This document shows positions 1-10,994 of a stretch of DNA of 64,000 nucleotides, one piece after another. Each line of letters opens with the position of its first letter. The stretch's first letter is position 1. The notes beneath the pieces are model-generated. The model was not told the origin of the DNA. It ran no database searches and saw only the letters and a list, made by a program, of their open reading frames with translations. The DNA is taken from assembly GCA_011009095.1 (NCBI GenBank), contig VTPC01000954.1:45209-109208 (forward strand), given 5' to 3'. Position numbers and translations under genes: made by a program. This stretch comes from Ignelater luminosus (lineage: Eukaryota > Arthropoda > Insecta > Coleoptera > Elateridae).

Positions 1-79
1 ACATGATTCTTGATGAAACCCCAGAGGAAAGAATCTAATGGTGTTAGATAAGGTAATCGTGCAGGCCAGAGTACTGCTG
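1..79 (-). pseudogene. mariner-type transposase fragment (C-terminal catalytic motif), cut by window edge
   Basis: Read on the minus strand, this stretch encodes WPARLPYLTPLDSFLWGFIK. That matches the WPxRSPDLTPxDFFLWGxLK signature around the third catalytic acidic residue of mariner/IS630-type transposases. The usual SPDL reads LPYL, so the copy is probably decayed. No start or upstream catalytic residues are joined to it: the upstream DNA (91-420) is an unrelated repeat. The remainder lies outside the window. Family recognition rests on the signature; the exact clade cannot be told. Confidence 0.6.
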
Positions 80-90
80 AATGCATTAAT

Positions 91-420
91 TTATACCATA
101 AAAAACGAAAATAACCCTATTATGTTTACATCGATAGGATCGTAACAACAAGAACTATTTAAAACAATTTTTAATTGGGAGATTTTCATAACAATATTTT
201 TAGAAGTATTACCTCTTCCAGGTTTTCGAAAATAAATGGGGAGATGTTGAGCCAAACTTGTCAAAAGAACTAACAAATCAATGTTCTCCCAGATGATTTT
301 CACAGAATCATATTCTGCAGCGATGAACATAACGAATATTACAATAAGTACATCAGCGTCATCTGCTGCCTGCTTCACAGCGAGATTGCCTTGTATGAAC
401 GTCTCCTTAATTATTTACCT
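91..420 (-). pseudogene. fragment of a repetitive PIN/XPG-like protein (insect multicopy family)
   Basis: The minus-strand frame has ADDADVLIV followed by ENIDLLVLLT and IYFRKPGRGN. This order resembles a multicopy arthropod/cnidarian family whose members read DADVLIV...GEDTDLLVLL...YFLKPGKG, where the acidic DTDLL segment looks like the XPG/PIN-nuclease I region. Here the acidic pair is ENID rather than EDTD, the spacing is shortened, and the frame closes at a stop just before the mariner fragment at 1-79. I see no intron or start. I read it as a truncated copy of a mobile or multicopy gene. The family match is from memory of the pattern only. Confidence 0.4.
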
Positions 421-700
421 ATTAACTATCTTTGTAACTATCTACCTACTCATGCTGTAGCAAATGTAATGCTCTACAACTTTTAATCAAGACTTTTTCC
501 TCTGTAATGCATTGGCAAAAAAGATGTTATCGAAAAATTAAAAAAGTCCCGGAATTTTGATGGTTGTTGGTGCCCCACGGCGCTCGAAAAGGGGCGACGA
601 GGTCGCGAACTTGGGTCTTTTGCTAGGGCACCGACATGCAAAACATATCCAAAAATTAGAAGACATAACCTTTTGCAAGCAAAGGCCCCTTTTTCAGCCT

Positions 701-976
701 CTATTCCCTGGACTTAACTTCTAAATCAGGAAATATATCTGCAGTATCTTGAAGAGAGAAATTTAAAGGCTTTTCCACTATTCCGCTTAGGGATTCATCG
801 TCATTTTTTTCGACTTCCAAATTATTATAACTTGTTTCGACATCTAATTCAGGAGATATGCCTCCATTATCACACTCCTCCACATATTCACTTGTGGACT
901 GATCATTATTTGCTACTAAGCAATAGATATAAAATTGATAGCCTAATTGTAATGCTACAGGCCAATCTTTGTTCAT
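701..976 (-). other. unassigned 91-codon open frame, acidic
   Basis: An open frame with its own ATG encodes a 91-residue acidic product (many E, D and S; starts MNKDWPVALQLGYQF). I recognise no domain. No clear splice sites, promoter or poly(A) signal were found around it, and both neighbours are transposon debris. It could be a piece of a repeat protein or chance. It is listed only because its composition is less random than the other short frames nearby. Confidence 0.15.
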
Positions 977-2397
977 TATAAAGAAAGTAATAACAGAATT
1001 GTAACCCTACTGGCAAATAGGGCGATGGGCATAGTCAAATGATTGATTGATTGATTGAGATTTAAATAATCAAAATATTCATTCATGTTATAGGAAGTTT
1101 TTAAATTGATGTTAAATGGTTAAACTGCAATAGTTTCGAATATTTCCTTTTCATTTGCAATAATTTAGCTTAGTGCTGGAGATATGTTACATTTGGAGCA
1201 TTTAGGAAAATTGCACTTTTTAAGTTGTTACTGAATATGTAGTTACAGAATATTGTCTTTTAGATCAATACAATATTTCAATTTCGAAGTATTCTTGATC
1301 TTTATGCTTTTGATGTATGTTCTTATATACACAATATTTATTGGCATTTGCAGTGAACTTATAAGAATAGCAAGGAACGCTTAGTATTTAATATAATTTT
1401 TTACTTTGTTAAAGAAACAACGAAATATGAGCAAAACGCGTAAAACTCAATTTAACTCAACGTTGTGGATTGTGGTTTATAATATCTTTACTAATCAAAT
1501 TTTAAACTCATACAGTTATTTAAAAAAGTTCATTTAAAATCAATTTTACAGTTACTCATTATCATCAGATAGTGTTAACACCTGATATGCGTTATCCGAA
1601 TGATGCTAAGTTGAAATTGAATAATTTTTAATTCGGATAATTTTACTTGAGCGGCAACAAACTATTATTAATAATATAAATTCTCCCAATAATCTTTAAA
1701 TATCTTCCGATAAACACATAATTGAATGATCCTATAATCATCATTCGATTATGCCTATCACTATACTAGCATTGCTTTTCTGGGAATCTCAAAGAGAACC
1801 AGCTTATTTTAAAAGTTTCTTTTTCCAAGAAACTTTAAAAATATTATAACTGGAACTTTCAAATCAAGGACTAGTGTAAAAGGGAAACCAGCACAATATT
1901 AGAATAAAGCCGAAAGAGTTTAAAGTCCTCACAAATCTCCTAATTTACAACTGCTTTTGTTCAATTATATTTCAGTTCTACCTACTCTTCTCGTATCCTT
2001 CGGCGTTTGCTGCTTAACTGGTTATCTATTCTTAGGCGTTGCCGCAAAAATGGAAATATTTTTCTCACGCTACTAAATACAACCCTTAAGGCAAGCGTAA
2101 ATAGTACGCTGTGGTTAATTATTCATCAACAGACCAGCAAGAATACAAGGAATGTCCGTCACTGACCTATCCGCAATTGCCATCATAAAACTTCCACTTT
2201 TCAATTCGAGCGGTTTTTAAGGTAACTACATTATATGCAAGTCTCGATCTTTTCTAAAGATATTAAAATTCAAAGTTTTCTAAAGAGCTGTAGATGCCAG
2301 TCATACAGAAAATCACATATCAATATAGAGACATTGAGAAAACAATAAATTTCAAATGAAGCTTACACCCTACGTCTTGAAAATAATGCAAGTCTAA
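977..2397. other. intergenic, AT-rich, no gene seen
   Basis: No supported coding region. A short TGAT microsatellite sits at about 1040-1058. The rest is AT-rich single-copy-looking DNA without recognisable signals. Confidence 0.5.
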
Positions 2398-2399
2398 TA

Positions 2400-3641
2400 A
2401 GGACTAGTAACAAAAGTTTTGCAAAATAAAATCAGTATATAAAAATATAAGTATTGAAAAATAATTTCTTTATTATTTTTAGGTAAAATGTCTCCTAAAC
2501 AAGTGATTGTCAAAAATTTTATATTAATTTTTAGTTTGTTGACCGTAAACACGGGTGTTCCTTTATCATTAAATTTCGGACAGTGTCATTTGTTATATTT
2601 TTACTGGCTTTTCTCCACAGAATCTTCATTTCGTCTACTATCAAAGTTGGTTTCTGCATTTTCTGCAGTTTTCGTTTTATAATTGCCCAGTACCTTTGGA
2701 TGGGCCGCAATTCTGGCACATTAGGAGGGTTAAGCACTTTTGGAACGAAATTTATACTTTTAGCTTTATACTACCCTTCAAAAGCAAATTTTGAATAATG
2801 TGCGGGCGCTAAATCCGGCCAGAAAATTGTAGAACCTGTGTGATTTCTTAAAAAAGGTAGAAGTCGCCGGTTTAAAAATTGTTTAACGTATATTTCACCA
2901 TTAATTGTTCCTTTGGTAAAGAATGGTGTGCTTCGTTTCCCACATTGACAGATGGCCTGCCAAATCAATATTTTTTCGCAGAATTTCGTAAAGACAACTG
3001 TCTTTTAGGATTCCTCAAAATCACAACCAGGTGCTTTTGAATAATACTCTGAACTTGGTAGCATAGCCAAGTCCATTTTTACGTACGTCTCGTCATCCAT
3101 AACGACAGACACTTTCTTCTTTGCAAATTTCTGTTTGTAGAGCTTTTGGGTGCCTTTTTGTTTTTAAATGTTCGAATGTTGTTCAGCTTTTTAATTTTTA
3201 CGACCATTACATGGGAATTACCTGCTTTTTATGCAACATCCCTGATGAACACTGAGAGATGATGATGAATGATGTGAACGACCCATTCTTCTAAATTCTT
3301 ATCTATTAAACCTTTAAGACGACTAGTTCTAGGTTTATCTTCCATACCTCCTACCTTCTTTTAACCTCAAAACTACTCTTCGAACGGTGTAGTAATTTTT
3401 GTTGCACTTCCAAGCCAACTGTTTTAAACTTATGTTAGGATCCACAGACCACTTGGCCACTATTTCGCAGCGAATCTTTTCATTTCGTTTCATTTTGTTT
3501 GTAATTGTAGCTACACAGCAATGATCATACTTGACAACTACTTAGAAACAAAAATTAATCAACGCAAACAGAGATTATTTTCAAATGTTTTGTACACTTT
3601 TTGAATGATTCATAATTTGCAAAACTTTTGTTACCAGTCCT
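2400..3641 (-). mobile_element. full-length mariner-family element with decayed transposase
   Basis: Near-identical inverted termini (left AGGACTAGTAACAAAAGTTT; right is its inverted copy with one change) are each flanked by TA, at 2398-2399 and 3642-3643, the expected target duplication for Tc1/mariner. The body is 1,242 bp. On the minus strand a transposase is visible in pieces: an N-terminal helix-turn-helix-like part from about 3490, then FWPDLAPAHYSKFAFEG (second catalytic D region, about 2771-2968), then LNPPNVPELRPIQRYWAIIK (about 2680-2737), where the usual third acidic residue (RPIE) reads Q. Stops and frameshifts separate the pieces, so it is not coding now. Ends and duplication are seen directly; family naming is from the motifs. 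Confidence 0.85.
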
Positions 3642-3643
3642 TA

Positions 3644-4349
3644 TAGTAATCTAGGCTTAATTTCAATCGATTACAAATGACATCAACTAAACGAAAATTG
3701 ATCGAATAGTTACAATTCTATACGGCCACATTCTTGATATTGTTGTGTTCATTACAAACAGCATATATCGCCAAATTCTCAGCTTCAGAAGGATAAAAAC
3801 CTTACTCTACTAGTTAACAGAAATACTCCAACAAACTGTGAACGACCAAAAACTTAATTTCCTTACTCTTCCCGCCTGAAAAGGATGTTGACCGATATTG
3901 GCCACAAGAGTAACCATAAAGTAACAATTGTAACTGGTGGCAGTGGTGTCTCAAAAGTCTCAATATTTCGGTTCCTTGTAAAATACTGAAAACCCCATTT
4001 AAGATCTATTTCTCCACAAGCGTTTAATAAACTTTGATTTCAAGACTTGAAACACCCGTTATAAAGAAGATTTCATCAGGGTGTCCTGTATGAACACGGT
4101 GTCTCTAAAACGCTAAAAAATTAATTTTGCTTATAAAAATAGAACGTTTCGATCGACTTTATGATTCATTTATGTTTGCGTATTTTTGCGTAACGTACAA
4201 TACGGTAAGGTTTTTGTCATAGAAATAACGTTACCGTATTGCAAAAATTCCCTGTTGCCTTTTCACCGGTTGTTTCCTAGTGTAGATACTGTCTAGATTA
4301 GACAGATTTTAGTTTTTGTGACTAACCAGATATCAAAAATGTATGTAGG
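3644..4349. other. intergenic, no gene seen
   Basis: AT-rich DNA between the mariner copy and the fold-back element. No coding frame, RNA gene or repeat that I can support. Confidence 0.5.
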
Positions 4350-4970
4350 TATACAGGGTGATCATTTTAAAACTTCCCATCCTCAATATCTTGAAAACCA
4401 AAAAAAAATCGGAATAACTCAAAGGGCATTTTCTTATACGGGGGGGGGGACCAAACTATGTACAAAGTTTTCGATTAAGATTCTGCATTTAAGCTCCAGC
4501 CACCCCTACTTTAAAATTTCAAATTAGATGATATGGCATGTGGCACATCAAATGAAAGGTCTTCAATACCAGAATGCAGTGGTGTTTGCAAAAATCAAAT
4601 CGGCCGATTGGTTTTCAAAGAATAAATTTTTTTATTTTAATAACGGTACATTATTAAATTTATCGTAATGGATTGTCGAATTGCTCTTCATTGGTTGCTA
4701 GGCAACCAATCGGCCGATTTGATTGTTTCAAACACCACTGCAATCTGGTATTGAAGACCTTTAATTTGATGTGCCACATGCCATATCATCCAATTTAAAA
4801 TTTTAAAGTGGGGGTGGCTAGAGTTCAAGTGTAGAATCTTAATCGAAAACTTTGTACATAGTTTAGTCTCTCCCTCCCGGTATAAGAAAATGCCCTTGGA
4901 GTTATTCCGATATCTTTTTTGGTTTTCAGAATATTCAGGGTGGGAAGTTTTAAAATGATCACCCTGTATA
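4350..4970. mobile_element. fold-back element with ~270-bp arms, TATACAGGGTG ends
   Basis: About 270 bp at the left (from TATACAGGGTGATCATTTTA) recurs as an inverted, diverged copy at the right, ending ATCACCCTGTATA. About 90 bp separates the arms, so the whole can fold into one long hairpin. The open frames within (about 4318-4527 + and 4688-5002 -) are the two arms read in opposite directions and not genes. The same TATACAGGGTG end word appears at several other places in the window (39395, 62627, and inverted at 10984, 18897 and 38433). Confidence 0.85.
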
Positions 4971-5277
4971 TGCATGTACATATGTAAAGAATGTATCTCC
5001 ATTATCTAGAAAAAGATTGGAAGTTCTCAGACTTAGCGCCAAAGAGTTACTGAACAGTTACAAACTGAACAAATATCTTCTCAATACCATAAGCCAAATA
5101 AAGTGTTCTGTGATAGAGAAGGATAGACATATCGACCAATAATTATTGTTTTCAATAGAACAGAGCATTTCATAAAGAATAGTTTACCAAGCTTTTACCT
5201 TCCTAGATGAGACATTATTTATGTTTTGCTACCTTTATTTACTGACTTCCGATTGTAGAAATGTGGAATTGAACAGA

Positions 5278-5838
5278 GTAGCCCAAATTCTTTGTAAATG
5301 CGGGATACCTCAGAAACTAAAAGAGCTAGAAAAGATCTGAATACACGTTTTTATCTACTTCTTTCTGTTGAGTTCATTGGTACAATCAGAATTTAAGTAT
5401 CTTCTTTTATTTTCAAATTATAGGCAAAAATTATTAAAAAAAGTTGTTCAAAAATTCTCTGTATGGTTTGATGTCTAGAATAAAGTACCTACTCTGCATT
5501 TCTGTTTTGTTTAATTGTTTTCGAGTTATAAAAAAATTAATTTTTTTAAATAATCATAGTAAGACTTGATATATCTAAACGTGCTGTTTTCTCAGCTTTC
5601 AGAATGTATATGCTTTGTTATATTTATTTTCAATAATGATGAAAATATAACAATATTAATCTAAAATGCATAATCTAGCATGCCATGATTTTTCAAGAGA
5701 AACCAAAAAAAATAGCAACAACAACAAAAGAAGATATCTAAATTTTGATTAGACTCAATGAACTCAGCAGAAAGAAGTAAAGTTCTTTTCTAGCTCTACC
5801 AGTTTCTGAAACTGACATTTACCCCGGATTTGGGTCAC
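5278..5838. mobile_element. fold-back element with ~140-bp diverged arms
   Basis: The left arm (about 5278-5425) and right arm (about 5700-5838) are inverted copies. They share the order: GCCCAAAT, GGTAAATG-like, CAGAAACT, AGAGCTAGAAAAGA, CTTCTTTCTG, TGAGTTCATTG, then ATCTTCTTTT. The centre is AT-rich. No coding capacity. Divergence between arms suggests an old insertion. Confidence 0.65.
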
Positions 5839-5843
5839 CTTTT

Positions 5844-6370
5844 ACAGTGTGTCAAATTTATTGTCCTTATGCGCTATCACGATATCTAATTTTAATAATG
5901 ATCATAACAAAACAGAGCTTCCGTGATTGTAGATTACTTTTTTATACTGAAATCAAATGTAAAAAACGAAATTCAAATATCATGGTCTGCTTGCGAGATA
6001 TTGACCAAAAGCAATTTTTTTAAAAAACAAAGTTTGTTTAATATTTTGTTAATTTGAAGAGCTATCTAAAAACAAAAAAATGAGATTATTTACTGCAATT
6101 TGTATTAACATGGTCCACTTAGTTTTCGTTCAACTTTACTGTTTTCAGCAAATACATTTTTACGATAAATTCATAACAACCTATACATAATTGGTAATCT
6201 CGAAAAATAATCTTTTCGAATAAGTCACGTCCAACTGTGCTTTTTATTGAAAAAGAAATAGCTTGCTTGGTATTTTTCGACCTGCTAGTGGGTATGACAT
6301 AAGTTTTCTAGACGTTCTTTGCAGTTTTAGAAACAATTAGGGCTAAAATCTCTCACTGGAACACACTGTA
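5844..6370. repeat. possible MITE with ACAGTGTGT ends
   Basis: The left end ACAGTGTGTCAAATTTATTG and right end GGAACACACTGTATATTG form short imperfect inverted termini about 530 bp apart. The same ACAGTGTGTC word starts the repeat at 17913. The termini are only about 10-13 bp, so chance pairing is possible. Confidence 0.3.
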
Positions 6371-7379
6371 TATTGAATACTGGGTAGTACACGTTATGAC
6401 CATGTGCGCACTTAGCCTACTGCATAATACTGCGAATTTGTATTTCCCGACGATATTCGTCTTCAACAGCATGTAGACTGAAAAAGCTACAGGCGTGCAA
6501 CAAAAGCACAAAAATCCACTTTAACCATGTTATTGCAAATACACAAAAATCATTATCCGCAACCCTCAGATAAGGGGTAGCATCTGGTGGTAAATCACAA
6601 CCATTTCTGCCTGGCCACGGCAGATCTTGAAAGGTGTACTTACTTTTGCTTTCCTTGACCCACTAGGCAGCAGACCAAAACAAACCCAGTTGTACGTATG
6701 TCAAGAAATTTCAAAATTTCATAGATAGCTACAATGCAATCAACTCATCTCAGTATGATTGTAAAAATATGAAAACTGTAAACTATCGTTATGTGTTGAA
6801 GTCAGGCGGTTTCAATTATGAAGAGCTTGTAATTTACTTCTTCGGTCAAATCCTAAAAAACGAACTGCTTGAAATATGCAAGGACACGAACAAGTTTATG
6901 AAGGAAGTCAAATACTAGATCCCCTAGGGTCTTCAGAAATGTCGATCAGATGGCTCTTTTACACACGACCAGCGAACTTACTTGCATGTCCGTCCAGAAC
7001 TTTATACGAAACAGTATGTGCGAACTATGTCGTAATTACTAAACCTAAACCTCCAATTATGTTTCCTTCGCAAAATGTGCATTTCCTTATTCACGTCCTG
7101 CAAATAATAATAATAATAATACTATTGACAAACAACCGCCTGTCCATCTCCGAGTTTTCTCACGCAAGTCCGGACTGTCCTTCAATCTACATATAAAATA
7201 GGATGACGTAAACATACCTATAGTCACTTTCAAAAATACTAACAACGTAAGTGTCCCAAAGACAAGAAATTTCAAGAGCTATATGTTAAATGCATCAGAA
7301 CAGCCGACGACATTTTTCCAAAGGCTGCAGTGTATTTCCTCTAGTTGAAGGTGAGGCTGCTTCCCCCATCTGAAGTCTA
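6371..7379. other. intergenic, no gene seen
   Basis: Short chance frames only. A small AAT microsatellite lies at about 7101-7122. Nothing else is recognised. Confidence 0.45.
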
Positions 7380-7700
7380 TGGATAATAATTTTTGTACAG
7401 TTGAAATGAGTGGCTTATAGTGAATTTTCTGCGTTTCTTGCATACTCTGATTCTTTTCCTGAGGGCTGAGAATAATGATTTTTGAGTATAAGGAATAAAT
7501 TACTTATAGTTGATCTTTGCGTTTGTTACACGCCCGCATCCTTTTCCTGAGGCTTGTGTTGATTTTTTCCTACCTTGACGGAAACGCTTGCCATCCCCGA
7601 AAGAGTTTCTGCGTTTGCTGCATACTCGGGTCTTTTTTCAGAAGCTCGTGTTGATATTTCCTAGTTGTTCCTAAGGGTTGTGAATGGCGATTTTAGTATT
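7380..7700. repeat. degenerate tandem repeat, three ~100-bp units
   Basis: The phrase TTCTGCGTTTCTTGCATACT followed by a CTTTTCCTGAGGGCT-like string recurs three times, around 7430, 7520 and 7610, with substitutions (for instance TTTGCGTTTGTTACACGCCC in the middle unit). The units have drifted. No coding meaning is seen. Confidence 0.55.
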
Positions 7701-7941
7701 ATAGATACATACTATTTTCTCTCCAACCAAGAAAGTATGTAAAGTAGTTTCCAAATCTTGTGATACGCGAAATGCGCAAAAGGCAAAGCTTACTGCACAA
7801 GAAATAGAGAAAGAAAATTGTAAAAATCATGGATGTAGGACTGCCCGGCTAAAATTCGTTTTCTGCGCAACGAAGATCGCGTGCCACGGGATTTGGAAAC
7901 CATTCTAAAACTTAGTTAATGATTCTTGAATAAAATCTAAA

Positions 7942-8030
7942 GGTCAATTACACAAATGATTTGATTGTCAGTTGAAATTGATTGCAGATCAAAAATTTAA
8001 ATGGCAATCAAATCGTTGGTGCAATCAGCC
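7942..8030. repeat. 89-bp imperfect hairpin (mini inverted repeat)
   Basis: GGTCAATTACACAAATGATT at the left pairs with AATCGTTGGTGCAATCAGCC at the right with a few mismatches, and the inner TTGATTGTC pairs with GGCAATCAAA. It looks like a small fold-back insertion. Confidence 0.45.
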
Positions 8031-8345
8031 CTAAAAGTACCTTTTAAGCCTGCGATTAAAATTGTTGTTTAAAAACAAGTCCACTTTTTTACTAGTAATA
8101 AAAACGCCAAAACAAGATACAGTAACAAAGCTAACATATTCTAAGACGGTTGGAGAAAAAGTCAATTTTCTAGCATCTTTGATTTCCAAGGTCAAGAAGT
8201 GAAAAAGTTTTCAATACTTGGGCATAATAGAATATGTTTCAAACAGTTGGGCTTAAAAAGTGGATCAATGATATTAACTTGCGCTTATAAAATAAGGTTT
8301 GTGTTAGTTATCCAAACTATAAACCAAGAAATCTTTTATCACCTA

Positions 8346-8768
8346 TTAGGGTTCATTAGATATTAATCTAGTCAAAAATCTCAAACTTAAACGTTTACCA
8401 TAAGAAGCTGCTTCAACTTTTCTTTTCTTCGATTCAAACAGATTCCGATTAATTTCCCACAAGCATGGCGTCATAACTTCTTCAACGACGAAAATTACTA
8501 CCAGAATTATTCTAGTAACGGTTGAAACTGTAGCTGATGGTTTTCGATTTAAATGGATTTTAAGCAATTTCAACAATATAAATATATAGAGTACGGGTGA
8601 CAAAAAATTCTTGGGTTCATTTGGACACCAAGACTCCCAAAAATTTATTAGTTGTCTGACTTCTTTATCCCAGATGTTCAAAGGACTTAGCGCAATCCTT
8701 AAGGGTTTTGGACCTTGATGAAATTGGTTGAAATTACAATATGTTACAGTTCTTAATTCACTGATCAA
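8346..8768 (-). other. unassigned 140-codon open frame
   Basis: This is the longest unexplained frame in the left third of the window. It has a hydrophobic stretch near its middle and a basic C-terminus. The composition is mixed, I recognise no family, and no splice signals or promoter support it. It could be a decayed transposon gene read in a still-open frame, or chance in AT-rich DNA. Confidence 0.15.
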
Positions 8769-8789
8769 AAGATGCTTGAAACCGGCAAG

Positions 8790-8935
8790 TCCATTTAACT
8801 TCTTAAGTCAGCTATTCTCGAAAGCGCGACGGGCTTTACCCTTTAACAGGCACCCTTTAGTGATCTACAGGTCAACATTAACCTTCTTACGTCAGTTATA
8901 CTCGAACATGAGTCAGACTTTGCTTGCTCAATAGG
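8790..8935. repeat. two-copy tandem repeat, ~78-bp unit
   Basis: The left copy (about 8790-8857) and right copy (about 8868-8935) share the order TTAACTTCTTAAGTCAG / TTAACCTTCTTACGTCAG, then TTCTCGAA / TACTCGAA, a CTTT run, and an AACAGGC / AATAGGC end. They are diverged, with no gene. Confidence 0.5.
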
Positions 8936-9301
8936 CTTACTTGCACGCCACTTCCCTACTACTACTATCAAACAATCCCACCTCGACATAGTAACCCTTC
9001 CAGAGTACCCATAGAGACTTTTTATCAGTAAGTAAATTATAACAAAATATAGTTTCAGCCAATTTCATCAAGGGTCAAAACCCGTAAAGATGTGTGAAGT
9101 CCTTGAGAATTTTGCCAAACACAATCCAATGATTTTTTAAATTATTGATGAATTCATTAATAGATGAAAATCATTAAGAGCAAGTTCTCGATTAATAATT
9201 GCATACAGTAATTCAATAAAAATTTTGTTAGTGCTCACTTAGGGCAGTTGGGCCAATTTCCAATTTGACCTTATAATAAACGCAAAACAACTCCAAATAT
9301 A
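8936..9301. other. intergenic, no gene seen
   Basis: AT-rich spacer between the small tandem repeat and the MITE at 9302. No supported feature. Confidence 0.4.
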
Positions 9302-9670
9302 CTCCGTTCACGATGTTTCTGGGTCGTAACAGGCCATGCTTTCATTTTGTTAGGTTCAAAGTGTTTTCTTTTTGTTTTTGAAAATTGTCGTACCTGCGGC
9401 TGCATTTGGCGCTGTTGCACGATCAAAAATCTTGCACGAACGTTTAGTACCGATTAGCTTTGTTTTGTTAAAAAGAAATTAAGTTTTCCTTATATTTACA
9501 GAGTTACAAAAAAAAGACAACAGCGTGATATTACACTGTCATAAAATCATAACCTTAAAGCACATTAAGCGTCAATAAGATTTTACAAGCCAAGTTAATA
9601 GATAAACAGCCCGATTTACAATACTCAAACTGTCTTCCACAGCCACATACGACCCAGAAACGAACGAACG
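9302..9670. mobile_element. MITE, family with CCGTTCACGATGTTTCTGGG ends
   Basis: The left end reads CCGTTCACGATGTTTCTGGG followed by TCGTAAC. The right end at about 9650-9670 is an imperfect inverted copy (TACGACCCAGAAACG). The interior matches the flanks of the large element at 53260-58947: the GCACATTAAGCGTCAATAAG part here is the inverse of the segment at about 53350-53440 there, and the part from 9320 is the inverse of 58800-58930. So this is an uninterrupted short copy of the same family, which helps define the boundaries of the interrupted copy. Confidence 0.75.
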
Positions 9671-9679
9671 AATTCGACG

Positions 9680-10093
9680 TAAAAATACCGACGCGGACGG
9701 CTGACTTCTTAGAAGACTAACTTTTCTTAAGCCTGGAGTGGATAGATGGTTGGAATGGAACACGGTCTTCGTGAAATTGATGTCAGATACCAATCAAACC
9801 CCATGCCAATCCCGGGGCAGTTGGTGGCACGAGGAGGCCGCAGTGTTGGATAGGCGGCACGCCAGACCGCGCAGGACCCCAAGACAATCAATGTTCGCGT
9901 ATGCCCAAGAACACCCAACAAGCTGCCGCCCAGTAGCGGCGTTGGTAAAGAAGGAGAAAATGGTTCTTTTCAGAGCTGTTTTGATGTTTGGTGTGGTGAG
10001 AGGGTGTTTGTGTGATGATGTGTGAGTGTCTTGGTGTTGAATGTGTGCTCCGTGGGCTGTTACGACCCAGAAAGATCGTGAACGCTGTATACA
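9680..10093. other. GC-rich block ending in a second terminus of the CCGTTCACG MITE family
   Basis: In contrast to the AT-rich surroundings, 9730-10050 is clearly GC-richer (for example CCAATCCCGGGGCAGTTGG and CGGCACGCCAGACCGCGCAG). Frames are open on both strands, as expected for few A+T stops, but none has a recognisable domain. It ends at 10062-10093 with TTACGACCCAGAAAGATCGT, a terminus of the MITE family seen at 9302. It may be foreign DNA captured inside a longer element of that family, or a retroelement untranslated piece. I cannot identify it. Confidence 0.35.
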
Positions 10094-10311
10094 TACGTGG
10101 CTGGATTGAAGTTTCCGGATTCGCCCATAAATGGCGGCCGTAATTCAATTTATTTTGCATCATCAAGTAGACTGGTATTTCAATTGTTCATAGAAAAGAA
10201 ATCAATTGATCTGTCATTTAGTCCACTTTTGATAACCGTTGATGCACTTGTATTTCACGATTTTTAAATTATGAAAAAAATGAAATTAGAACTGTCATTA
10301 AATGTTTTTAT

Positions 10312-10755
10312 TTGGAGGACAAAACAGCCACAGAAGTTGAAGTCAGATTGGATTCTGTTCTTGGCGAGTCTTCACCATCGTTTTCCACCGTAAGTTTTTG
10401 GATGTCTGGATTCAAACATGGACATACTGTAACTACTCCAAAAATCATTGGCAGGATCCATGATATGGTGTCAGACAATCGTAGAATAAAAGTTCTTGAA
10501 ATAGTTGAGGCCGTGAGCAGCTTGTATGAACGGGTTGTCAATATATTACATCGAGCGTTGGGATTAAAAAAAAACTTTTCAGAACAAAACGCATTCGTGC
10601 TCAAACTTCAGCTGAGGGTTTGCAGTTGTTTAGAAAAAAATCCAGTTGATTTCATTAGGAGATTTGCGACTATAGACGAAACTTGGATTCACCATTATAT
10701 CCCAAAAGCTAAACAACAGTCAAAACACTCCCGAAGAAGGGGAAGAAATTTCTAA
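10312..10755 (+). pseudogene. truncated Mos1-like mariner transposase (N-terminal half)
   Basis: The open frame matches the first half of a mariner transposase. After a partly eroded first helix region comes IIGRIHDMVSDNRRIKVLEI, then the second helix-turn-helix with VNILHRALGLKK, then FIRRFATIDETWIHHYIPKA. The last segment holds the first catalytic aspartate (in IDETWIHHY). The frame ends after KQQSKHSRRRGRNF. The second D and the C-terminal catalytic motif are missing, replaced by the unrelated repeat starting near 10780. No intact inverted termini were found, so it cannot encode an active enzyme. The motif match to the mariner family is strong. Confidence 0.85.
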
Positions 10756-10779
10756 TAGGAAGGAGGTTCAAGGGGCAAT

Positions 10780-10994
10780 TTAAAAATTCAAACGGGGCAG
10801 TATGGAGAATTGAAAGGCCTTTCTAATGATGTGCCACTTGAATCCCCTTTCCATTAGAAATGTTTCAAGGTTCGAATTTTACGTCAAAACATGTCCCTCT
10901 CCCAATACAAATCGGCGTGTTTTTCCGTTTTTTCGAAAAATTATTTTCGTGGGAGTTATTCAGTCTGTTTCGTTTTCGTTGGCCACCCTGTATA
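10780..10994. repeat. half fold-back repeat ending CACCCTGTATA, copy 1
   Basis: It begins AAATTCAAACGGGGCAGTAT and ends GGCCACCCTGTATA. It is the same repeat as 18662-18907, which shares GAATTGAAAGGCCTTTCTAA and the GTGGGAGTTATTCAGTCTGT tail. This copy lacks about 40 bp of G/C-run sequence present in the other. The end word is the inverse of TATACAGGGTG, so it belongs with the fold-back elements here. Confidence 0.7.
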
